Shown piece after piece: positions 1 through 5,545 of a stretch of 15,988 nt of DNA (its first letter is position 1; each line of letters starts with the position of its first letter). Position numbers and translations under genes: made by a program. The stretch lies in assembly GCA_002428085.1 (NCBI GenBank), contig DJAA01000019.1, positions 23,096 through 39,083 on the forward strand, in the 5' to 3' direction. Source of the DNA: Sulfurimonas sp. UBA6014 (GTDB taxonomy: Bacteria > Campylobacterota > Campylobacteria > Campylobacterales > Sulfurimonadaceae). The notes beneath the pieces are model-generated. The model worked only from the letters and a program-made list of their open reading frames with translations. It had not been told where the DNA came from and did not search any database.

Positions 1-846
1 CTCTATTTTGTCCTCTCACAAAACAATAAGGTTTTTATTCACTCAAGAACGCCCAGAGAGATTGAAAATTTTGTCTCTTTAGAGGAGATTTTAAAGTGTG
101 AGTATTTGGTGATAGCTATTCCTGCACAAAGTATTTCTTTGTGGTTGGAGGAGAATTTTGTCTTTCATAATCAAAAAATCTTGGTTGCAGCTAAAGGTAT
201 TGAGGCTTCAAGCGGAAAGTTTTTAAATGATATCTACGCTCAATATGTTCCTGATGCAAATATAGCTTTTTTGTCAGGTCCCTCTTTTGCCACGGAGGTC
301 ATGAAAAGCCTTCCTACCGCACTTGTCATCAATGCACACAATGAAAAAGTAAGTGCAAAATTTGCCTCTTTTTTTCCCTCTTTTATAAAAACATACCGTT
401 CTAGCGATGTCGTGGGTGCTGAAGTTGCAGGTGCGTATAAAAATGTTATCGCCATAGCTGCAGGAATTTGTGAAGGTTTGGGGCTTGGGAAAAATGCTGC
501 CGCTTCACTCATAGCCCGTGGGCTTGTCGAGATGCAAAGATTTGGTCTTGAGTATGGTGCCAAAGAGGAGAGTTTTGTCGGACTCAGCGGTGCAGGAGAT
601 TTGTTTTTAACGGCCTCTTCTACGATGAGCCGTAACTTTCGTGTAGGACTTGGCATTGCACAGGGAAAAAGTAAAAATGAGATACTCCAAGAGCTTGGCG
701 AAGTAGCCGAGGGGATAGGAACAGCATACGCGCTTCATAAAATCATGAAAGAAAAAAATCTCTACCTTCCTATAGCAAAAGAGGTCTACGAGATGTTGGA
801 GGGGAAAAATCCTCTTGTGAGTTTAAAAGATTTCTTGAGTAGTTAA
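1..846 (+). CDS. gpsA: NAD(P)+-dependent glycerol-3-phosphate dehydrogenase, 5' truncated by the window edge
   Basis: GpsA reduces dihydroxyacetone phosphate to sn-glycerol 3-phosphate in the cytoplasm, supplying the backbone for phospholipids. The frame is open from base 1, so the gene starts outside the window; 281 residues are visible. The missing part should be a short N-terminus with the glycine-rich Rossmann motif. Visible family motifs are the strand ending VIAIPAQS (from base 106), AAKGIE, LSGPSFATEV, AYKNVIAIAAG with the presumed catalytic lysine at bases 439-441, LSGAGDL, and the SRN phosphate-binding motif. The GTG at 106 lies inside the nucleotide-binding domain and is not a credible start. 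The gene ends 10 bp from the stop of a convergent gene. Identification is firm. Confidence 0.95.
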   Translation, partial: LYFVLSQNNKVFIHSRTPREIENFVSLEEILKCEYLVIAIPAQSISLWLEENFVFHNQKILVAAKGIEASSGKFLNDIYAQYVPDANIAFLSGPSFATEVMKSLPTALVINAHNEKVSAKFASFFPSFIKTYRSSDVVGAEVAGAYKNVIAIAAGICEGLGLGKNAAASLIARGLVEMQRFGLEYGAKEESFVGLSGAGDLFLTASSTMSRNFRVGLGIAQGKSKNEILQELGEVAEGIGTAYALHKIMKEKNLYLPIAKEVYEMLEGKNPLVSLKDFLSS

Positions 847-856
847 GGGTTTTGCG

Positions 857-2185
857 TTAGGAAAAAACTACCATATTTCTTCCGCTCTCTTTTGCCTTGT
901 AGAGTCTTTGGTCAGCTTGAGAAATGATTTGTTCAATGTGTTCAAAATTTGTCTCATCAGATAAAGCAACACCGAATGAGGCAGTTAGATATAAAAATAA
1001 AGAACGATTTTCAATGGCAATAGGGGTCTCTTGAATCATATCTTTTATCATTTGAGCCAAATAAATTAGCTCGTGCATACTTGTATTTGCAACACAAACT
1101 AGGAACTCTTCACCACCCCATCTTGAGACAATATCCGACTCTTTTGCACATTTTTTTATCATTTTTGCAATCTCTTTTAAAACAACGTCCCCGATTTCAT
1201 GCCCATATGTGTCATTGACTTTTTTGAATAAATCAATATCAGTCATAATAATTCCATAATATTGATTGGTTTTTTTTGCAGAGAGTTGAAAATTTTTGAT
1301 AGCTGTATAAAAATAGTTTCTATTGTGTAGCTTTGTGAGAAAGTCCGTTGTTGCAATAGTTCTCAACTCTTTTATAAGTTCTTGATTTTCTTTAAAAAGT
1401 CTTGAGTGGTCAAGCAAAATATTCACACGGGTGAGAAACTCTTCGCTATTTATGGGTTTGTTAACATAATCATTTGCCCCAAGTTTAAGTAGCTGTGGGA
1501 TAAGGGAGATTTTGTTAGAACCAGAGAGTGCTAATATAGGGAGTTCGTTTGCGTCATATTTATGGCGAATATGGCGAATGAGATTGAGTCCATCCATGTT
1601 GGGCATAATAACATCGGTGACGAGCAAATCAATGTGAAGGTTTTTCTTTATGATGTATTCATATGCCTGTTGCCCGTCTTCAAACTCAATATATCCAAGA
1701 TTTTGACTCATGATGCGTTGGCGCAAAATAGCTCGAGAAGTCATAGAATCATCACAAATAGCAACTCTTGACTGGGCATTGGCTTGGAGTCTAGCGATAG
1801 CATGGAGTAAATAATTGACGATACTTTTTTCATCAGTCTTATAAACATAATCTACAATTTCCAAATTGGCTATGGCTTCATGATAAATTTCCTCTTTTGA
1901 ATTTGCCATGATGATAATGTATTGTCTATTTTTGAGGAGATAATTTATGAGATTTTCACTTCCATCAGGGAGATAAATCTCTGTAATAATCAAATCATAT
2001 TTATTCGTTTGTAGCAGTTTAAGCGCTTCTTTTTCGTTATTTGCAGTGTCACAATGAAGAGCCATTGTTTCATAAATATTATTTTTTATATGATTTTGAA
2101 ACAGTTCAGAGTTTTGGATAAGTAAAATTGTGTTGATACGACAGCAATGTCCTCTTTGGACGATAGCGTCTACATAGTTTGGCAA
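857..2185 (-). CDS. REC-REC-GGDEF response regulator, probable diguanylate cyclase
   Basis: A 442-residue cytoplasmic protein with two receiver domains and a C-terminal GGDEF domain, the PleD layout; it should make c-di-GMP from GTP when phosphorylated. REC1 (about 18-134) is degenerate: the acidic pair is Q24-N25 and the phosphoacceptor aspartate is E69 (LIITEIYLP). REC2 (about 140-262) is intact, with D145-D146, acceptor D191 (VTDVIMPNMDG), S221 and K243. The GGDEF domain (about 276-440) has TDIDLFKKVND and an intact GGEEF at 357-361. The product-inhibition I-site RxxD reads KESD (348-351), with Lys for Arg. The start is TTG, supported by AGGAG seven bases upstream, and no ATG lies before the REC1 core. 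No histidine kinase gene is adjacent. Cyclase activity is inferred from the motif. Confidence 0.9.
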   Translation of the reverse strand: MPNYVDAIVQRGHCCRINTILLIQNSELFQNHIKNNIYETMALHCDTANNEKEALKLLQTNKYDLIITEIYLPDGSENLINYLLKNRQYIIIMANSKEEIYHEAIANLEIVDYVYKTDEKSIVNYLLHAIARLQANAQSRVAICDDSMTSRAILRQRIMSQNLGYIEFEDGQQAYEYIIKKNLHIDLLVTDVIMPNMDGLNLIRHIRHKYDANELPILALSGSNKISLIPQLLKLGANDYVNKPINSEEFLTRVNILLDHSRLFKENQELIKELRTIATTDFLTKLHNRNYFYTAIKNFQLSAKKTNQYYGIIMTDIDLFKKVNDTYGHEIGDVVLKEIAKMIKKCAKESDIVSRWGGEEFLVCVANTSMHELIYLAQMIKDMIQETPIAIENRSLFLYLTASFGVALSDETNFEHIEQIISQADQRLYKAKESGRNMVVFS

Positions 2186-2192
2186 AATTTAA

Positions 2193-2197
2193 CTCCT
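2193..2197 (-). promoter_or_regulatory. Shine-Dalgarno that fixes a TTG start
   Basis: On the minus strand AGGAG lies seven bases before the TTG at 2185-2183. This spacing makes the TTG the likely start of the REC-REC-GGDEF gene. A TGnTATGAT extended -10 (TATGAT at 2227-2232, minus) lies further upstream and may be its promoter, but I see no clear -35. Confidence 0.6.
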
Positions 2198-2346
2198 AAA
2201 ATATTTATAACATCAGTTAGTAACATATCATATCAAAATAATAATTAATCAATAAAGATTTTAGAAATATCCAAAATGCATTTCCCCCTTTGTAGATTTT
2301 TCACACAGCTCTTTGTAGCCATTTTGTTATTTACTGATTTTATGCG

Positions 2347-3024
2347 CTAAAAATCGCTTTTCATCATAGATTTGTTCACTGCATATACAAAAAGTAAAAT
2401 TGCAAAAGAGATGATAAAAAGGGTAAGAGCGTATTGGTTTGCGAGAGAGTAGTTGAGCGATTCTACCTCGTCATATATAGCGATACTGGCTACTTTTGTC
2501 TCTCCTGCGATGTTGCCGCCTATCATGAGAACGACTCCAAATTCTCCAACTGTGTGAGCAAATGTGATGACAGAGGCGGTTAAAAGTGAGGGGCGAATGT
2601 TTGGTAAAAGGACGAACCAAAGAGTTTGCCATTTGCTTTTTCCTAAAATATACGAAGCTTCTTTAAGCGATTTGCTCAGTGCAGTAAAGCCACTTTGGAT
2701 AGGGTGAACCATGAAGGGGAGACTAAAAAGGATTGAGGCGAGGACAAGACCTTCAAAACTAAAAACCAACCGCAGTTCAAAATTTGCATCAAGCCAAGCA
2801 CCAAAACTATTATTGGGACTAAATGCCAAAAGCAGGTAAAACCCAAGCACGGATGGAGGCAACACTAAGGGCATAGAGACAATTGCTTCTATCGCAGGTT
2901 TAAAGCGTGAAGAAGTTTGTGATAAAAAATACCCCAAAGGAATCCCGATAAAGAGCAACAGTGTCGTTGTAATAAACGCTAATTTGAATGTGAGCGTCAT
3001 AGTCTGTAAAAATTCTGTATCCAT
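2347..3024 (-). CDS. modB: Molybdate ABC transporter permease ModB
   Basis: Inner-membrane permease of the ModABC high-affinity molybdate importer. At 225 residues it matches the usual ModB length. About five hydrophobic segments can be read (roughly 9-33, 44-68, 86-108, 147-171 and 198-216). The EAA loop that contacts the ATPase is at about 122-150, with E122, A123, G128 and the LLPNIRPSLL turn. The motifs SMPLVLPPSVLG and GEFGVVLMIGGN are characteristic of the family. It is the third gene of the operon and starts two bases after the Mop-protein stop. The expected partner ATPase gene modC does not follow: the next minus-strand gene, 161 bp on, is a c-di-GMP response regulator. The protein looks complete, so the ATPase must be encoded elsewhere or supplied by another importer. 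Confidence 0.95.
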   Translation of the reverse strand: MDTEFLQTMTLTFKLAFITTTLLLFIGIPLGYFLSQTSSRFKPAIEAIVSMPLVLPPSVLGFYLLLAFSPNNSFGAWLDANFELRLVFSFEGLVLASILFSLPFMVHPIQSGFTALSKSLKEASYILGKSKWQTLWFVLLPNIRPSLLTASVITFAHTVGEFGVVLMIGGNIAGETKVASIAIYDEVESLNYSLANQYALTLFIISFAILLFVYAVNKSMMKSDF

Positions 3025-3026
3025 TT

Positions 3027-3431
3027 TTAAGCCTCTTGAATTTTTTGGATGCTCACTTCATTTGATTTGACAAACCATCTGAAATGCTCCCCTTTTTTGC
3101 ACTCTAAATCTTCAAGTGCGTTTTTTGTGATGATAGCATGGATACAGAGAGAGCCAAAACTAAAAGCAACATTGCAAAGCAACACACCCGTTTGTATATC
3201 TAAAATGGGGGAGATAAAAGAGTTTCTTGCACTCACTTTTGACTCGGGTGTCGCTATCATGACCTCTGTCTCTTTAAAGAGGATATTGACATTTTCACCA
3301 AGGGCATAGTCATCGCTCTCAAGGCTCTCAAGCACCAAAGAGGTAAATATGCTCTTTTCACATACCAGCTCAAGCAGGACAAAACTGTCTGATTTTGTTA
3401 TTTTTGTGATATTTGCATTGAGTATATTCAT
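3027..3431 (-). CDS. Di-Mop (TOBE) molybdate-binding protein
   Basis: A 134-residue soluble protein made of two Mop/TOBE-type lobes in tandem. Lobe 1 is about 1-62 (a degenerate start with NANI, then LGENVNILFKETEVMI). Lobe 2 is about 65-130 and carries the classical SARN motif (S67-N70) and the KKGEHFRWFVKSNEVSI ending. Mop domains bind molybdate or tungstate and act in intracellular storage or in regulation. It lacks the helix-turn-helix of ModE and the ATPase of ModC, so it is the binding module alone. The gene lies between modA and modB, with ATG directly abutting the modA stop, the order known in Campylobacter. Whether it stores or senses the oxyanion cannot be decided from sequence. Confidence 0.85.
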   Translation of the reverse strand: MNILNANITKITKSDSFVLLELVCEKSIFTSLVLESLESDDYALGENVNILFKETEVMIATPESKVSARNSFISPILDIQTGVLLCNVAFSFGSLCIHAIITKNALEDLECKKGEHFRWFVKSNEVSIQKIQEA

Positions 3432-4172
3432 CTATTTTGTCTCAAAGCCATATTTGACAAAGACCGATTGAGAGGCTTTAGAGAGGATGAATTTGCTAAA
3501 TTTTAGGGCTAGCGGTTTATCTTTTGCATATTTAGTTATCACAAAAGCTTGCTCAAGTGGAGTGTATTTTGTGGGGTCAATGAGGGCATAGTGGCTGTTT
3601 TGTTTGGTGGATTTAATCAGTGAAAATGCAACAAGTCCTATGTCGGCTGCACCGCTGTCAACAAACTGAACACTTTGCGCGATGTTGTCACCTAAGACGA
3701 GTTTAGAAGCAACATCTTCTAGAGCACAGTTTTTGATGATTTGCATTGCTGCTACGCCATAAGGAGCAAGCTTAGGATTTGCTAGAGAGATATGTTTTAC
3801 ATTCTCATTTTTAAGGGCGTTTATCCCTTGTTTGATGAGTGCTGGATTATTGCTATAAAGTGCGATAGCGCCTCGTGCATAGATCTCAGGAGCACCTACT
3901 GCGTTGCCATCACTGAGTATTTTTGCAGGATATATACTATCTGCCGCCATAAAAATGTCATAATTAAACCCATTTGCAAGTTGTGCATACGCTTTTCCCG
4001 TACTGCTAAAGGTTATTAAAATGGTATCGTCTGGATTTTGTACCTTAAAATTTTGTACGATTTCACTCATGGCGAGTTTTGTACTTGAGGCCGCAAACAC
4101 CTTAATGGTCTCAGCCCAAAGACTTCCCCCTAAGATTGATAAAAGTAAAGCCGTAGTTATGGTTTTTTTCAT
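3432..4172 (-). CDS. modA: Periplasmic molybdate-binding protein ModA
   Basis: Substrate-binding protein that captures molybdate (possibly tungstate) in the periplasm and delivers it to ModB. The 246-residue product begins with a signal peptide (basic MKK, hydrophobic core, likely cleavage after LWA at residue 20). The mature part has the ModA patterns VFAASS (25-30) and FSSTGKAYAQ (55-64), which carry ligand serines, then DIFMAADS, NPKLAPYGVAA and SGAADIGLVAFS. The start is supported by AAGGAA seven bases upstream. It is the first gene of the operon and directly abuts the Mop gene. Its upstream region holds two tandem promoter-like sequences and a palindrome, suggesting regulation by metal supply. 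Confidence 0.95.
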   Translation of the reverse strand: MKKTITTALLLSILGGSLWAETIKVFAASSTKLAMSEIVQNFKVQNPDDTILITFSSTGKAYAQLANGFNYDIFMAADSIYPAKILSDGNAVGAPEIYARGAIALYSNNPALIKQGINALKNENVKHISLANPKLAPYGVAAMQIIKNCALEDVASKLVLGDNIAQSVQFVDSGAADIGLVAFSLIKSTKQNSHYALIDPTKYTPLEQAFVITKYAKDKPLALKFSKFILSKASQSVFVKYGFETK

Positions 4173-4195
4173 GATAAGTTTCCTTTATGTCTAAA

Positions 4196-4224
4196 TATAT
4201 ATAGCGCTATGTAATAAAATGCAA
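4196..4224 (-). promoter_or_regulatory. Candidate proximal promoter of the mod operon
   Basis: On the minus strand TTGCAT (4219-4224) and TATATA (4196-4201) are separated by exactly 17 bases. Transcription would begin a few bases before the modA Shine-Dalgarno. The downstream half of the spacer and the -10 are covered by a palindrome, the usual position for a repressor. Seen by eye, not tested. Confidence 0.45.
4198..4213. promoter_or_regulatory. Palindrome, candidate operator in the modA promoter
   Basis: The core ATAGCGCTAT (4201-4210) is a perfect 10-bp palindrome. It extends to 16 bp, TATATAGCGCTATGTA, with one mismatched pair. It overlaps the candidate -10 of modA. A molybdate-responsive ModE-type regulator is the natural candidate, but I cannot match it to an established consensus and no regulator gene is in the window. 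Confidence 0.4.
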
Positions 4225-4249
4225 CTTTTGTTCTACTACAATGCCGATA

Positions 4250-4278
4250 ATAATACTGCAATATATATCGATTGTCAA
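4250..4278 (-). promoter_or_regulatory. Candidate distal promoter of the mod operon
   Basis: On the minus strand a perfect TTGACA (4273-4278) is followed after 17 bases by TATTAT (4250-4255), close to the sigma-70 consensus. It would give a leader of roughly 65-70 bases that includes the palindrome at 4198-4213. Confidence 0.5.
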
Positions 4279-4300
4279 ACTTAAAAAGATAAAAAGTTTG
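4276..4300. repeat. Inverted repeat between the divergent mod and BLUF genes
   Basis: CAAACTT (4276-4282) and AAGTTTG (4294-4300) form a perfect 7-bp inverted repeat around an 11-base A-rich loop. It touches the -35 of the distal mod promoter. It could be an operator or a chance structure; no T-run follows, so it is not a typical terminator. On the plus strand, TAAAAT at 4365-4370 is the best guess for a BLUF-gene -10. Nothing else is evident between 4173 and 4450. Confidence 0.3.
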
Positions 4301-4450
4301 TAAAATAATAAATTTGAAACAGCAAAAAATATACTTTTTAGGTATAGCATTGAGTAAATTTTAGTAAAATAGCCATGAGATTCTACTGTTATTGGTATGG
4401 CAAAACTTAAGGGAAAAAGTTATAAGAACTTATAGATAGGAGCAAACTAA

Positions 4451-4867
4451 ATGATTCGCTTAGCGTATGTAAGTAGTGCTAAAAAAGAGATGAGCCAAGA
4501 CGAACTTCTTGAGATATTAGAAAAAAGCAGAGAAAAAAATAAAGAAAAAAATATCACGGGGATGTTACTTTATGCAAACGGCAATTTTTTTCAAATTTTA
4601 GAAGGTGCAAGAAAAGATGTTGAAGCGCTTTATAATAAAATAGTTCAAGATCAAAGACATCGAAACTGTTTTGAGATAGACAACACAGAGATTCAAGAGC
4701 GTACTTTTTATCACTGGTCGATGGGGTTTAAATATCTTAGTGATCAAGATAAAAAATCGCTGGAAGGGTTTAGTGAATTTTTAAATAGAAAAATGCATCC
4801 GTATGAATTTGCTGCAAATTCTCATGAAATCATACAACTGCTTTATAGCTTCAGGGAAAATGTATAA
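4451..4867 (+). CDS. Stand-alone BLUF-domain blue-light photoreceptor
   Basis: A 138-residue cytoplasmic protein that is almost entirely a BLUF domain (about 1-95), which binds FAD and senses blue light, plus a short C-terminal helical tail. By alignment from memory to the cyanobacterial PixD/Slr1694 protein, the photocycle residues are all present with a constant offset of two: Y6, N30, Q48, W89 and M91. Motifs seen are RLAYVSSA, NITGMLLY, FFQILEGA, QDQRH and WSMGF. There is no output domain, so like other short BLUF proteins it must act through a partner. GGAG eight bases before the ATG supports the start. A 14-base inverted repeat (TATAAG-AA-CTTATA, 4421-4434) sits just before the ribosome-binding site. 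The partner is unknown; nearby c-di-GMP and chemotaxis proteins are possibilities. Confidence 0.93.
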   Translation: MIRLAYVSSAKKEMSQDELLEILEKSREKNKEKNITGMLLYANGNFFQILEGARKDVEALYNKIVQDQRHRNCFEIDNTEIQERTFYHWSMGFKYLSDQDKKSLEGFSEFLNRKMHPYEFAANSHEIIQLLYSFRENV

Positions 4868-4872
4868 AGTAA

Positions 4873-4878
4873 TATAAT
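4873..4878 (+). promoter_or_regulatory. Candidate -10 element for the 108-aa gene
   Basis: A perfect TATAAT just after the BLUF stop codon, about 48 bases before the next start codon. No recognisable -35 precedes it. It would allow the small gene to be transcribed separately from the BLUF gene. Confidence 0.35.
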
Positions 4879-4925
4879 GGCTAAAATGTTAAAATAGTTT
4901 TTAAAATCATCGCAAAGGAGTTATT

Positions 4926-5252
4926 ATGATTATGACACATGAAAATGTTGTATCGCTTTTAGAGTATGTCCATGTAGACAGATTTTATATTAGTTGCTAT
5001 TTTAGATGCCAAGTTAAAAACAAAACCATCTTATCTGTTCTCCCTTTTGAGCCTTATGATGGAAAAATAGTCATCTCTTTGAAACAAAAGTTGCTCCATC
5101 CGATTCAATCTTACAACAGATATCACCATACACCTATAACTATTTATGCAAATGATTGTCATGAGACTATAGTGCTCAAAGCTTTCAAAAAAATCTCCAA
5201 CAACTTCACGTGGAATCAAGAACACAACAAATATATTTGTAATTTAGGATAA
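4926..5252 (+). CDS. Unrecognised 108-aa protein
   Basis: I do not recognise this family. A strong Shine-Dalgarno, AAGGAG, lies five bases before the ATG (a second in-frame ATG follows two codons later), which supports a real gene. The product has no signal peptide or membrane segment. It looks like a compact mixed alpha/beta protein: a VLPFEPYDGKIVISLKQ strand pair, then LHPIQSYNRYHHTPITIY, then a lysine-rich helix (VLKAFKKIS). It is rich in Tyr and His and has four cysteines (C24, C28, C78, C105), the first two as CYFRC. It lies 58 bp after the BLUF gene on the same strand, so the two may be co-transcribed and functionally linked, but that is inference. No function is proposed. Confidence 0.65.
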   Translation: MIMTHENVVSLLEYVHVDRFYISCYFRCQVKNKTILSVLPFEPYDGKIVISLKQKLLHPIQSYNRYHHTPITIYANDCHETIVLKAFKKISNNFTWNQEHNKYICNLG

Positions 5253-5269
5253 GAAAATCCTTATTTTCT
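5252..5269 (+). terminator. Weak hairpin after the 108-aa gene
   Basis: AGAAAAT / ATTTTCT form a 7-bp AT-rich stem with a CCTT loop, starting at the stop codon. No T-run follows, so termination would be weak at best. Confidence 0.2.
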
Positions 5270-5302
5270 CCTTCAAGAGACTTCTTTCATAAACCCTCTT
5301 TT

Positions 5303-5359
5303 AGATTGCTTTGCTTTGCTCGCAATGACAATTTTTGTGAGGTAACAACAAAACAATCT
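5303..5359. repeat. Imperfect inverted repeat with a GCTTTGCTTTGCTCGCAATGAC core
   Basis: This lies in the 293-bp gap before the chemoreceptor gene. AGATTGCTTTG (5303-5313) and CAAAACAATCT (5349-5359) are inverted arms with one mismatch. The left part continues into a TTGCTCGCAATGAC-type core resembling small interspersed palindromic elements common in many bacterial intergenic regions. A loose direct repeat TCATAAAYCYCT flanks it (5287-5298 and 5377-5388). No transposase or ORF is present. The remainder of the gap shows only the candidate promoter near 5506. Confidence 0.35.
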
Positions 5360-5505
5360 TTGGTTTAAAAGAAGTGTCATAAATCTCTACGATAAACACA
5401 AATAAAGCAAGCTAAAAAAAGAGTTACCAAAGAAATCACCTTGACGATAAAATGAAAATTTTTGTACAAAAAAGTGTTATTTTATAAAGACATATGGATA
5501 TTTCA

Positions 5506-5514
5506 TGATAAAAT
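5506..5514 (+). promoter_or_regulatory. Candidate extended -10 for the chemoreceptor gene
   Basis: TGATAAAAT fits the extended -10 pattern TGnTAnAAT and would start transcription about 25 bases before the ATG at 5546. The upstream stretch is T-rich without a clear -35, as often seen in Campylobacterota. Confidence 0.35.
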
Positions 5515-5545
5515 CATTGCAATTTATTTTAAAAGGTCACGCGTT

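Noticed and set aside
240..656. 138-codon open frame antisense to gpsA
   Set aside because: It lies wholly inside a clear gpsA coding region on the opposite strand and its translation has no family signature.
106..846. gpsA starting at the GTG at 106
   Set aside because: The frame is open to base 1 with GpsA-like sequence, and the GTG falls within the Rossmann fold.
2245..2322. 25-aa minus-strand ORF between modB and the response regulator
   Set aside because: It has no ribosome-binding site, is too short to judge, and does not resemble the start of ModC.
2326..2356. Possible terminator after modB (GATTTT/AAAATC)
   Set aside because: It is only a 6-bp AT stem without a following T-run.
5462..5545. 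28-residue N-terminal extension of the chemoreceptor from a TTG
   Set aside because: It has no Shine-Dalgarno, and the ATG at 5546 has a good one and the expected membrane-anchor N-terminus.
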